Under the pieces are notes generated by a model that saw nothing but the letters and a program-made list of their open reading frames with translations, made no database searches and was not told the origin of the DNA. From an uncultured Coriobacteriaceae bacterium (GTDB taxonomy: Bacteria > Actinomycetota > Coriobacteriia > Coriobacteriales > Atopobiaceae): 32,386 nt of DNA. The DNA is taken from assembly GCA_902766445.1 (NCBI GenBank), contig CACXDP010000090.1:1-32386 (forward strand). The letters run 5' to 3'. Positions 8,218 to 16,444 of this stretch are shown here, one piece after another; position 1 is the first letter of the stretch, and every line of letters starts with the position of its first letter. A program made the translations under genes and the position numbers.

Positions 8218-10074
8218 ATGCATAGGGAATTCCTAATGGGCAACGAAGCGATAGCGCTTGGGGCTCTGGCTGCTGGTGTGCAGGTTGTGGCTGGCTATCC
8301 TGGCACTCCGTCTACCGAGGTGCTCGAGACAGTCGCAAAGCGTCGCGGAGAGAGTGCTGGTGAGGTGTATGTCGAGTGGTCCATCAACGAGAAGGCTGCC
8401 ATGGAGGTGGCGGCAGGTGCTGCCTATGCGGGTGCGAGAGTCATGGTCACCTGCAAGCAGGTGGGTCTCAACGTGGCATCTGACCCGTTGATGAGTCTGG
8501 AATACATCGGTGTCAAGGGTGGCATGGTGATTGTGGTCGCCGATGACCCCGGTCCCATATCGAGCCAGACGGAGCAGGATACGCGCACCTTCGCGGAGTT
8601 CTCAAAGATACCCGTCCTTGATCCATCGACGCCGATGGAGGCCTATGTCATGGCACAGGATGCTTTCGAGATATCCGAACAGTATGGCACGCCTGTCATC
8701 CTGCGGCCCACCACGCGGGTGGATCATGGCTATGCTTCCATCGATGTGCTCGATCCCAGCGAATGGCGTACGCATAGTGCCGAAGGCTTTGTCAAAGACC
8801 CTCTACGCTGGGTCATTTTCCCACGCCTCTCGACAATGGCTCATGCGCGTATCGAGGAGCGCAATGCGGGGTTGGCCGATGAACTTGCGGACTCACCATA
8901 CAACACCATAATGGGCGAAGTCGGGGAGTATGCGACAGCTGAACGACGTGTGGGCATAGCGACGCAGGGCATAAGCTATACCTATGTGAAAGACTGCCTG
9001 AGCGAAGGGGATTCGCCTCGACTACTGCGTGTGGGTACACCATTCCCATTTCCAGAACGCCAAGCCGTTGAGTTCTTGCAAGGCTTGGAAGAGGTACTCT
9101 GCATCGAGGAGTTGGATCCCGTTGTCGAGCGGGCACTCATTGCCGTATGTGGCCAACATCATTTGGATGTCCGGATACGTGGCAAGCTCACGGGCGACGT
9201 GGCTTTCTCAGGTGAGAATACACCCGACTCCGTAGCTGCCGTCCTTGCGAGATTCCTTGGCCATGAAGACGAAGCGGCGCTTGCAGCCCCGCACGATATG
9301 CCAGCAGACGTTCCCCAGCTCCCGGTCCGACCACCGGTGCTCTGCGCAGGCTGCCCACATAGGGCGAGCTTCTATGCGGTCAAGCGTGCCATGCGAGGCC
9401 AAAAGACCATCTATTGCGGCGACATCGGTTGCTACACGCTTGGGAACGCCCAGCCGCTCGACATGGTGGACACCTGCCTTTGCATGGGCGCGGGGATTGG
9501 CATCGCGCAGGGTGTCTATCACGTGGAGCCTGACACGACCTGCTTCGCCTTCGTGGGCGACTCGACCTTCTTTGCCAGTGGCATCACGGAAGTCATCAAC
9601 GCCTACTACAATCAGGCGAACCTCACGCTCGTCGTCCTTGACAATTCGACCACGGCCATGACAGGCCACCAGCCGCATCCCGGCACGGGTCGCACGATGA
9701 TGGGCGAGGTGGTCAAGGAGGTGAGCATCGAGGCCGTGCTGCGTGGCATTGGCCTGACGACGGTCGAGACGATCGATCCACTCGAGCATGAGCTCGCTGT
9801 TCAGACGGTACAGCGCGTGGCGGCAGAGCCTGGCGTCAAGGCAATCATCTTCAAGAGTCCCTGTGTCGTGCTCGCCCGTCCTCAAGCCCACAGTTGCGTG
9901 GACGCAAACAAGTGCGTCGGGTGCCAGCGCTGCGTGCGTGAGCTCGGCTGCCCGGCACTCGTGCCCGCAGATGGAAAGGTGCGCATCGACCAGTCCCTCT
10001 GCACGGGTTGCACGCTTTGTGAGCAGGTCTGTCCGTTTGGGGCCATCGGTGGGGGAGAGAGGATCGTCTCATGA
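8218..10074 (+). CDS. iorA: Indolepyruvate:ferredoxin oxidoreductase, alpha subunit
   Basis: The enzyme oxidatively decarboxylates aryl pyruvates (indole-, phenyl- and hydroxyphenylpyruvate from Trp, Phe and Tyr) to aryl-acetyl-CoA and passes electrons to ferredoxin. The 618-residue product has the N-terminal pyruvate-oxidoreductase domain (GYPGTPSTEV). A thiamine-diphosphate-binding domain follows, with CGDIGCYTLG and FVGDSTFFASG. The C-terminus is a two-cluster 4Fe-4S ferredoxin domain, with Cys560, 566, 569, 572 and 578 and then Cys595, 598, 601 and 605 in CTGCTLCEQVCP. The ATG at 8218 is preceded by AGGGAGAAGG. Its stop overlaps the iorB start (ATGA), so the subunits are translationally coupled. 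This is the oxygen-sensitive, anaerobic type of keto acid oxidoreductase. Confidence 0.95.
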   Translation: MHREFLMGNEAIALGALAAGVQVVAGYPGTPSTEVLETVAKRRGESAGEVYVEWSINEKAAMEVAAGAAYAGARVMVTCKQVGLNVASDPLMSLEYIGVKGGMVIVVADDPGPISSQTEQDTRTFAEFSKIPVLDPSTPMEAYVMAQDAFEISEQYGTPVILRPTTRVDHGYASIDVLDPSEWRTHSAEGFVKDPLRWVIFPRLSTMAHARIEERNAGLADELADSPYNTIMGEVGEYATAERRVGIATQGISYTYVKDCLSEGDSPRLLRVGTPFPFPERQAVEFLQGLEEVLCIEELDPVVERALIAVCGQHHLDVRIRGKLTGDVAFSGENTPDSVAAVLARFLGHEDEAALAAPHDMPADVPQLPVRPPVLCAGCPHRASFYAVKRAMRGQKTIYCGDIGCYTLGNAQPLDMVDTCLCMGAGIGIAQGVYHVEPDTTCFAFVGDSTFFASGITEVINAYYNQANLTLVVLDNSTTAMTGHQPHPGTGRTMMGEVVKEVSIEAVLRGIGLTTVETIDPLEHELAVQTVQRVAAEPGVKAIIFKSPCVVLARPQAHSCVDANKCVGCQRCVRELGCPALVPADGKVRIDQSLCTGCTLCEQVCPFGAIGGGERIVS

Positions 10075-10640
10075 GTACGAACGTCATTTTGTGCGGGGTC
10101 GGAGGCCAAGGAACGATTCTTGCCTCGAAGCTCATCGCGGACGCGGCGCTTGCCAAGGACATTCCCGTAAGCACGGCTGAGACCATTGGCATGGCGCAGC
10201 GTGGTGGCAGCGTCTTCAGTCACCTGCGCCTGGGGACGGGGTTCATGTCGCCGCTCATGGCGCACGGTAAGGCCGATCTCATACTGGCCTTCGAGCCAGC
10301 CGAAGCGGCGCGTCAGCTTCCCTTCCTGCGTGAGGGCGGCTCGCTTGTCACCTGTATCACGCCGCAGGTGCCCGTGAGTGCGATGACGGGGGGGCCTGCC
10401 TACGACCTCAACGGGATTCTCACCTACCTGCGCGAGCGAGTCGACCACCGCGTGGAGATAGATGCGGCGCGTGTGGAGTCGGAGCTTGGGACTGCGAAGT
10501 GCCTCAACGTCGTGCTGCTCGGCGCGGCGGCGCGTACCGGTGCGCTAGGGCTGTCGGTGGATGACCTGCGCGCGGCAGTGCGCCGGATTCTTCCCGAGCG
10601 TTTTCACGAGCTCAACCTACGTGCCCTCGACTATGCATGA
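10071..10640 (+). CDS. iorB: Indolepyruvate:ferredoxin oxidoreductase, beta subunit
   Basis: This is the gamma-type pyruvate-oxidoreductase subunit that completes the enzyme with IorA. The 189-residue product has the family's opening glycine motif CGVGGQGTILASKLIADAA and the conserved AETIGMAQRGGSVFSHLR. Residues near LILAFEPAEAAR match the usual LLGFEPLEALR region. Length is normal (about 190-200). It begins four bases before the iorA stop. The gap to the next gene, paaK, is 69 bases and holds only a weak six-base hairpin (GCTGGG/CCCAGC), so the operon probably continues. Confidence 0.93.
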   Translation: MSTNVILCGVGGQGTILASKLIADAALAKDIPVSTAETIGMAQRGGSVFSHLRLGTGFMSPLMAHGKADLILAFEPAEAARQLPFLREGGSLVTCITPQVPVSAMTGGPAYDLNGILTYLRERVDHRVEIDAARVESELGTAKCLNVVLLGAAARTGALGLSVDDLRAAVRRILPERFHELNLRALDYA

Positions 10641-10709
10641 GGCGCCAGAAAGTATCTTGCTGGGTTGCCAGAAGCCCAGCGTCACATCAACTCATAGAAA
10701 GGTCTATCC

Positions 10710-11948
10710 ATGCAGATAAGTGACAGCCAACTTGCGCAAGTCAACACACAGATTCAGCGTCTCATCGCCTCAGACAACTTCTATGGTCGTCGGCTTAAGG
10801 AAGCCGGTATCACGGGGATTTCCTCCATCGAGGACTTCTTGGCACTGCCATTCTCCGAGAAGCAAGATCTGCGCGAAGCATATCCACTCGGACTCTCGGC
10901 AGTTTCGCAGTCCGAAATCGTGCGCATTCACAGCTCGAGTGGCACTACGGGTACGCCCGTTATTATTCCCTATACCCAGAAGGACGTGGACGACTGGGCA
11001 ATCCAGTTTGCACGTTGCTACGAGTTCGCGGGTGTAACACCTGAGGACCGCGTGCAGATTACGCCGGGTTACGGCCTGTGGACCGCAGGTATCGGATTCC
11101 AAGCTGGATGCGAACGGTTGGGCGCCATGGCCATCCCCATGGGTCCGGGCAACACCGAGAAGCAGCTGCAGTTCATGATTGACATGGAGTCCACGGTCCT
11201 CACCGCAACTGCGAGCTACGCGCTCCTGCTCGCCGAGGAGATCGAGCGCCGTGGCATCAAGGACCAGATCAAGCTGCGCAAGCTCATCACTGGTTCCGAG
11301 CGCTCGGGCGAGAAGATTCGCAAGCGTATCTGTGACGCTTTGGATGTCGAGTTCTACGATATCTACGGCCTCACCGAGGTGTATGGCCCCGGCATCGGCA
11401 TCAACTGCGCGCACGGTCATGGCATGCACGTTTGGAGCGACTACGTCTATCTCGAGATCATCGACCCAAAGACTGGCGAGGTGCTGCCGGACGGAGAGTG
11501 GGGCGAGATCGTACTCACGACGCTCGTCAAGGAAGGCGCTCCGCTCATCCGTTTCCGCACTCACGACCTCTCGCGCATCATCCCCGGCTCCTGTGAGTGC
11601 GGCCATGACGAGCACCCGCGCATCGACACCATCACCGGCCGCTCCGATGACATGATGAAGATTCACGGCGTGAACGTCTTCCCGGCCCAGATCGAAGAGA
11701 TTCTCGCCACCTTCCCCGAAGTCTCAAGCGAGTATCAGATTCGTCTCTCGCACCTTGATGGGCGTGACACCATGCGCATTTACGTCGAGACGAACGGATC
11801 GGTGGCGTGGGAGGATCTGCGCGGACGTATCGCCCGTCGCGTCAAGCACGTAATCGGTTTCACACCGCTAGTAAAGATCGTCGAGCTCGGCGTTCTGCCG
11901 CGTAGCGAAAAGAAAACCAAGCGCGTGTACGACGAGCGCTACGACTGA
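10710..11948 (+). CDS. paaK: Phenylacetate-CoA ligase family adenylating enzyme
   Basis: Family members activate aryl acetates to their CoA esters with ATP, via an acyl-adenylate. The 412-residue product has the phosphate-binding motif SSSGTTGTP (75-83) and the AMP-binding region YGLTEVYGPG. The C-terminal hinge region contains RSDDMMKIHGVNVFPAQIEE, characteristic of PaaK rather than other acyl-CoA synthetases. It is slightly shorter than typical PaaK (about 430-440). Position directly after iorAB suggests its substrate is the IOR product or its free acid. The ligase could recapture aryl acetates or run in reverse to gain ATP from aryl-acetyl-CoA; the direction cannot be read from sequence. 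AGAAAGG precedes the ATG. Confidence 0.9.
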   Translation: MQISDSQLAQVNTQIQRLIASDNFYGRRLKEAGITGISSIEDFLALPFSEKQDLREAYPLGLSAVSQSEIVRIHSSSGTTGTPVIIPYTQKDVDDWAIQFARCYEFAGVTPEDRVQITPGYGLWTAGIGFQAGCERLGAMAIPMGPGNTEKQLQFMIDMESTVLTATASYALLLAEEIERRGIKDQIKLRKLITGSERSGEKIRKRICDALDVEFYDIYGLTEVYGPGIGINCAHGHGMHVWSDYVYLEIIDPKTGEVLPDGEWGEIVLTTLVKEGAPLIRFRTHDLSRIIPGSCECGHDEHPRIDTITGRSDDMMKIHGVNVFPAQIEEILATFPEVSSEYQIRLSHLDGRDTMRIYVETNGSVAWEDLRGRIARRVKHVIGFTPLVKIVELGVLPRSEKKTKRVYDERYD

Positions 11949-11980
11949 GCGTAAAGCGAGGCTAATACGTGAGGGCGAGT

Positions 11981-13141
11981 ATGACAAGGCGGTCCTTCGC
12001 TGGGTTGGCGGTCGGTGCCATCGCGGGACTTGCCGGCTGCAAGGCACGGGAAGAAGAATCCGAAGGGGGAGAGTCTGACGTGGATGCGCAGACTGCACAT
12101 GGCAATCCCGATGATGAGACATCGACGGAGCCGAATGCAGAGGAATCGGACGACTCCAAGGAGAACGCCATGCCGTGTACTTTTGACATGCATGCCGACA
12201 CCATCGATACGATGTGCATGAGCGACATCGAACCATACTCGACAATCTATGCTGACGAGTGTCATACGGGGACGCTTGCAGACACCGATGCGAGTGTCTC
12301 TGCAAGTCGCATGGGCAAGATGGGCTGGGCGCAGTGTTATGCAGTGTGGACACCTGACGACTGTCCCTCGGTAAGCCATCTGGAGTTCTACCGTCGAGGT
12401 GCGAAGTTCTTCCGCGACCAAATGAAGAAGTACGGTGACAAGTTCGCGTACGTCAAAAAGGGTACCGACATTCGTCCTGCCATCAAAGAAGGCAAGGTGG
12501 CGGCGATTCTCACCGTAGAGAATTCTTGTGCTTTGGAAGAGGGCATCGAGGTGCTGGATGAGTTCGAGAAGGACGGCGTGCTCGTGTGCGGTCTCACCTG
12601 GAATGCGGAAAACGCTGTCGCAGGTGGCGTGGGCACCGAGCTGGGTCTTACGGACCTCGGACGGGAGTACATCTCGGAGCTTGAGCGACGTCAGATGATA
12701 GTGGACGTCTCGCATCTCAGCGATAAGGGTTTCTGGGAGTTGGAGGAGCTGGTGTCGCGGCCTTATATCGCGACACACTCGAACGCGCGCGACGTCTGTG
12801 CTGCGGCGCGCAACCTCACCGACGACCAGTTCAAGGTCATTGCCGAGCGTGGGGGTCTGGTTGGGCTCAATATGCACACGGGTTTCGTGTGTGACGACGC
12901 GCATCAGTACACCTTCGAGGAGCTCATGAAGCATGTTGACCATTGGTTGGACTTGGGCGGGGAGGACGTAATCGCACTCGGTAGCGATCGCGATGGGTCG
13001 GACCTTCCCGCATGGATTCGCGATTGCTCGATGCAGCAGGGATTCTACGAACAATCGGTGGAATATCTTGGCGAGGAGCTGACCCGCAAGCTTTTCTTTG
13101 ACAACGCAGCTGACTTCTTTGAGCGCTACGCACGAGCCTGA
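11981..13141 (+). CDS. Membrane dipeptidase (peptidase M19) with Tat-like lipoprotein signal
   Basis: M19 enzymes are zinc dipeptidases related to renal dipeptidase. The 386-residue product opens with MTRRSFAGLAVG, a twin-arginine motif, leading to a lipobox LAGC, so it is predicted to be exported and lipid-anchored. An acidic, Ser-rich linker (EEESEGGESDVDAQ) follows. The zinc-site motif DMHADTID (His71, Asp73), a Glu in LTVENSCALEEG, THSNARD and GSDRDGSD fit M19. A GTG at 11969 is an alternative start; the ATG has GAGG six bases upstream. It lies 32 bases after paaK with no terminator, so it may supply amino acids to the upstream fermentative enzymes. The stop codon is part of a large inverted repeat. 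Confidence 0.9.
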   Translation: MTRRSFAGLAVGAIAGLAGCKAREEESEGGESDVDAQTAHGNPDDETSTEPNAEESDDSKENAMPCTFDMHADTIDTMCMSDIEPYSTIYADECHTGTLADTDASVSASRMGKMGWAQCYAVWTPDDCPSVSHLEFYRRGAKFFRDQMKKYGDKFAYVKKGTDIRPAIKEGKVAAILTVENSCALEEGIEVLDEFEKDGVLVCGLTWNAENAVAGGVGTELGLTDLGREYISELERRQMIVDVSHLSDKGFWELEELVSRPYIATHSNARDVCAAARNLTDDQFKVIAERGGLVGLNMHTGFVCDDAHQYTFEELMKHVDHWLDLGGEDVIALGSDRDGSDLPAWIRDCSMQQGFYEQSVEYLGEELTRKLFFDNAADFFERYARA

Positions 13142-13204
13142 CCACAATCCCGCTGTGGGAACGTGGTCAGTTTTGACCACGTTCCCACAGCGGGATCGTG
13201 GTCA
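13139..13204 (+). repeat. Long hierarchical inverted repeat overlapping the dipeptidase stop codon
   Basis: Two 31-base arms (13139-13169 and 13174-13204) are complementary at 30 of 31 positions around a four-base loop GTTT. Each arm is itself a dyad: TGACCAC...GTGGTCA outside and TCCC-n5-GGGA inside. The left arm includes the TGA stop of the dipeptidase. It may act as a bidirectional terminator-like hairpin, although no U-tract follows, or be a REP-type repeat. No transposase is adjacent. Confidence 0.9.
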
Positions 13205-13220
13205 CCTCGCCACTCTCTCA

Positions 13221-13249
13221 TTGTGACTCGTTGCCTTTGCAAGTAAAAT
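13221..13249 (+). promoter_or_regulatory. Sigma-70-type promoter for the oxidoreductase cluster
   Basis: TTGTGA (13221-13226) and TAAAAT (13244-13249) are separated by exactly 17 bases, about 35 bases before the start of the first oxidoreductase gene. This is the best two-box promoter in the window. It lies just after the inverted repeat, which separates the two transcription units. Confidence 0.65.
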
Positions 13250-13283
13250 GGCTTGTGAAGGGCGTTTATCAGGAGGTGGTTTG

Positions 13284-14738
13284 ATGACAGATAATCTCTA
13301 TGATGTGGTGGTCATCGGTGCGGGGGTCTCCGGTTGCGCGATCGCACGCGAACTGTCGCGCCTGGACGCGCGGGTATGCGTGGTCGAGCGCGAGGAGGAC
13401 GTATGCTGTGGCACGTCAAAGGCGAACTCCGCCATCGTGCACGCGGGCTTCGACGCGCAGCCAGGCACGCTCATGGCGCGTCTCAACGTCGAGGGCAACC
13501 GCCTCATGTACGAGTGGGCGACCGAGCTCGAGTTTGCTGTCATGCAAGTGGGCTCCCTCGTCGTCTGCGTGAGCGAAGACACGCGTGCGGGCCTGGACGT
13601 GCTGCTCGAGCGAGGCAAGGAGAACGGTGTGCCCGACCTGCGCATCATCGAGCGCGACGAGCTGCGCGAGATGGAGCCCAACATCTCGGATGATGCCGTG
13701 GCGGCTCTCTGGGCACCGACGGGCGGTATCGTGGACCCCTTTGGCCTCACGGTGGCTCTTGCCGAGAACGCTGCGGCCAATGGTGTCGAGTTTTGTTTCA
13801 ATGCGCCTGTGAGCGAGATCGAGCGCGACGGTGATATCTGGGTAGTCACAGCGGGCGAGCGGCACCTGCGTGCGCGTGCAGTGGTCAACGCGGCAGGTGT
13901 CTATGCCGATGAGATGCACAACCTCGTCGCTACCCCCGACGACCAACTGCGTATCATACCCCGCAAGGGGGAGTACTTCCTGCTCGACACCACGGCTGGC
14001 CCGCACGTGCGTCATACCGTCTTTATGCTTCCGACAAAGATGGGCAAGGGCGTGCTCGTGAGCCCTACGGTCCACGGCAACCTCATCGTGGGGCCGACGG
14101 CAACCGATGTGGACGACAAGGAGTCGACAGACACCACGGCGGAGGGTCTTGCCGAGGTGGCGACAAAGAGTTCGCTTACCGTGCGCGACGTGCCCCTACG
14201 CGAGGTCATCACGAGCTTTGCCGGTCTGCGGGCACACCAGGAAGCGCATGACTTCGTGATCGGCGAGGTGAGCGGAGCGCCGCGATTCTTCGACTGCGCG
14301 GCCATCGAAAGTCCAGGCCTTACGAGCGCCCCTGCCATCGGCGTGATGGTGGCGGGTCTTGTGCGCGAGGGACTGGACTTGGAAGAAAAACCTGCGGGGG
14401 AGTTCGAACCCACGCGCAAGGGGTATGTCAACCTCATGGCGCTGAGCTTCGACGAGTGGTCGGAGCTGTGTGAGAAGGACGCTGCCTACGGCCACATCGT
14501 CTGCCGTTGCTGTCGCGTAAGCGAGGCTCAGATCGTGGATGCGATTCACCGCGTGCCTAGCGCCCGCTCACTCGATGCCGTGAAACGGCGTGTAGGTGCC
14601 ACGATGGGACGTTGCCAAGGCGGCTTTTGCTCGCCAAAGATCATGGAATTGTTCGTGCGAGAGTCCGGCATGCGCCCTGAGGAGATAACCAAGCGCGGAC
14701 CTGGTTCGCAGATTCTGATCGAAGAGGGGAGGGCCTAG
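13284..14738 (+). CDS. FAD-dependent glycerol-3-phosphate dehydrogenase-like oxidoreductase with BFD-type 2Fe-2S domain
   Basis: The 484-residue product starts with the FAD-binding fold VVVIGAGVSGCAIARELSR and a DAO-type oxidoreductase domain (residues about 5-370). It ends in a BFD-like domain with CRCCRV and GRCQGGFC, whose four Cys should bind a 2Fe-2S cluster. This is the architecture of anaerobic GlpA-like dehydrogenases. With the next two genes it matches the gene order I recall for Thermotoga glycerol-3-phosphate oxidation (GlpA-like, NAD/FAD oxidoreductase, DUF1667). The substrate is therefore probably glycerol 3-phosphate, but no glycerol kinase or facilitator gene is in view, so a different hydroxy acid is possible. 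The ATG follows AGGAGGT by six bases. Confidence 0.85.
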   Translation: MTDNLYDVVVIGAGVSGCAIARELSRLDARVCVVEREEDVCCGTSKANSAIVHAGFDAQPGTLMARLNVEGNRLMYEWATELEFAVMQVGSLVVCVSEDTRAGLDVLLERGKENGVPDLRIIERDELREMEPNISDDAVAALWAPTGGIVDPFGLTVALAENAAANGVEFCFNAPVSEIERDGDIWVVTAGERHLRARAVVNAAGVYADEMHNLVATPDDQLRIIPRKGEYFLLDTTAGPHVRHTVFMLPTKMGKGVLVSPTVHGNLIVGPTATDVDDKESTDTTAEGLAEVATKSSLTVRDVPLREVITSFAGLRAHQEAHDFVIGEVSGAPRFFDCAAIESPGLTSAPAIGVMVAGLVREGLDLEEKPAGEFEPTRKGYVNLMALSFDEWSELCEKDAAYGHIVCRCCRVSEAQIVDAIHRVPSARSLDAVKRRVGATMGRCQGGFCSPKIMELFVRESGMRPEEITKRGPGSQILIEEGRA

Positions 14739-14739
14739 C

Positions 14740-16032
14740 ATGGAGTCACGTGACATCGTGATCATCGGCGGGGGACCGGCGGGTCTGGCGGCAGCGATTG
14801 CCGCTCATGAGGCCGGCTGCACTGACGTGCTCGTCCTCGAGCGCGATGTGCAGCTCGGTGGCATCCTCAACCAGTGCATTCACAACGGCTTTGGTCTCCA
14901 CACCTTCAAGGAAGAACTTACGGGGCCTGAGTACGCCGCTCGCTACGTGGATAGAGCTCGAGAGCTGGGAATCGAATGCCGTTTAGGCACCATGGTGGTG
15001 GAGCTCACGCCCGAGCACGTCGTGTGGACGGTCAGCCCCGATAGGGGCGTGCATGCCATCTCTGCTAAGGCGGTCATCCTTGCCATGGGATGCAGGGAAC
15101 GTCCTCGCGGTGCGCTCAACATACCGGGCTTCCGTCCTGCTGGCATCTTTAGCGCAGGTACGGCTCAGCGCTTGGTCAACATCGAGGGCGAGATGCCCGG
15201 GCGCGAGGTCGTTATCCTGGGGTCGGGTGACATCGGCCTCATCATGGCCCGTCGCATGACGCTCGAGGGGGCGCACGTAGCCTGCGTGGCAGAGCTCATG
15301 CCCTACTCGGGTGGACTCAAGCGAAACATCGTTCAGTGCCTGGACGACTATGGAATTCCGCTGCTCCTCTCGCATACGGTCACGCGTGTCGAGGGAATCA
15401 ATCGCGTAGAGGCGGTGTGGGTGGCCGAGGTCGACGAGTCGCTGCGTCCCATCGCGGGCACAGAAGTGCGCTACCCCTGCGACACGCTGCTCCTTTCGGT
15501 GGGCCTCTTGCCCGAGAACGAACTCTCGCGTGACGCGGGCGTCGAGTTGAGCCCCGTCACACGCGGACCGGTGGTGGACGATGCGCTACAGACGAGCGTC
15601 GAGGGCGTCTTTGCCTGCGGCAACGTCCTGCATGTGCACGATCTTGTCGATTACGTGAGCCAGGAGGCGGCGGCTGCGGGTCGCGCTGCCGCACGATACG
15701 TGGCGAACAGCTCGTCCGAAGCCGAATCGCAAACGGAGGGCACGCGCGAGGACGAGCGCTGTCTCTCCGTGGTCGCCGAAGGCGGCGTGCGCTATACGGT
15801 TCCATCAACCGTGTACCCTGCGCGCATGGACGAGAAGCTCCTCGTGCGCTTCCGCGTAGACAACGTGTATCGCGACCGCTTCGTGAGCGTGTACGTGGGA
15901 AACAAGCGCGTGTGGCATCGCAAGCGGCGCGTGATGGCGCCGGGCGAGATGGAAGACGTGTCGCTCAAACGTGCCGACCTCGAGGCCGCGGTCGGTGCAA
16001 CGACGATTAGGGTCACGTTGGAGGAGGAGTAG
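14740..16032 (+). CDS. NAD(P)/FAD-dependent oxidoreductase, partner of the dehydrogenase
   Basis: The 430-residue product has an N-terminal FAD motif IIGGGPAGLAAAIAAHEAG. A second Rossmann motif for NAD(P), VVILGSGDIGLIMARR, lies mid-protein, followed by a closing FAD motif CGNVLHVHDLVDYVSQE. This is a pyridine nucleotide-disulfide reductase-like fold. The C-terminal 90 residues (after about residue 330) look like an added small domain. In this cluster type it likely moves electrons between the GlpA-like subunit and NAD(P) or another carrier, in place of the quinone-linked GlpB/GlpC route. The start lies one base after the preceding stop, with GAGGGGAGGG as ribosome binding site, so translation is coupled. 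Confidence 0.87.
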   Translation: MESRDIVIIGGGPAGLAAAIAAHEAGCTDVLVLERDVQLGGILNQCIHNGFGLHTFKEELTGPEYAARYVDRARELGIECRLGTMVVELTPEHVVWTVSPDRGVHAISAKAVILAMGCRERPRGALNIPGFRPAGIFSAGTAQRLVNIEGEMPGREVVILGSGDIGLIMARRMTLEGAHVACVAELMPYSGGLKRNIVQCLDDYGIPLLLSHTVTRVEGINRVEAVWVAEVDESLRPIAGTEVRYPCDTLLLSVGLLPENELSRDAGVELSPVTRGPVVDDALQTSVEGVFACGNVLHVHDLVDYVSQEAAAAGRAAARYVANSSSEAESQTEGTREDERCLSVVAEGGVRYTVPSTVYPARMDEKLLVRFRVDNVYRDRFVSVYVGNKRVWHRKRRVMAPGEMEDVSLKRADLEAAVGATTIRVTLEEE

Positions 16033-16033
16033 C

Positions 16034-16399
16034 ATGGCGCGCGAAACACGCTCTCTCATCTGCATAAACTGTCCTCTGGGCTGCCCGCTCGAGGTCGTTG
16101 TTGACGGCGGCGAAGTCCTGTCTGTGACGGGCAACACCTGCAAGCGCGGTGAGACGTACGGACGCAAGGAGGTGACGAACCCTACGCGCATCGTCACTAG
16201 CTCTGTGCCAGTCGTTGGTAGCGCGATAGGCCGCATGGTGTCGGTAAAGACTGCATCCGACATCCCCAAAGAAAAGATCTTCGATGTAATGGCCGCGCTC
16301 GAGGGCGTTCAGATGACGGCACCTGTCGAGATTGGCGATGTGGTTGTGGCCGATGTCGCCGGCACGGGTGTGGACGTCGTTGCCACGCGTCGAGCATGA
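16034..16399 (+). CDS. DUF1667 family small cysteine protein
   Basis: The 121-residue product has CINCPLGCPLEV at its N-terminus and TGNTCKRGETYGRKE about 20 residues later. The pattern CxxCxxxC...C resembles the N-terminal Fe-S cluster motif of molybdopterin oxidoreductases. The family is regularly encoded next to the two preceding oxidoreductases and is presumed to be an Fe-S electron carrier in the complex. The ATG at 16034 follows GAGGAGGAG and is one base past the preceding stop. An in-frame start at 15971 would overlap the upstream gene and is rejected. Confidence 0.85.
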   Translation: MARETRSLICINCPLGCPLEVVVDGGEVLSVTGNTCKRGETYGRKEVTNPTRIVTSSVPVVGSAIGRMVSVKTASDIPKEKIFDVMAALEGVQMTAPVEIGDVVVADVAGTGVDVVATRRA

Positions 16400-16444
16400 G
16401 ACATCCCGTGAATGCCAACGGCAGCTGATAGGAAGGGAAGCAAC

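Noticed and set aside
11939-13180. 413-codon minus-strand frame opposite the dipeptidase
   Set aside because: It mirrors a well-supported M19 dipeptidase gene and shows no family motif of its own.
13139-13204. Insertion sequence ends
   Set aside because: The inverted repeats face each other across only four bases and enclose no transposase.
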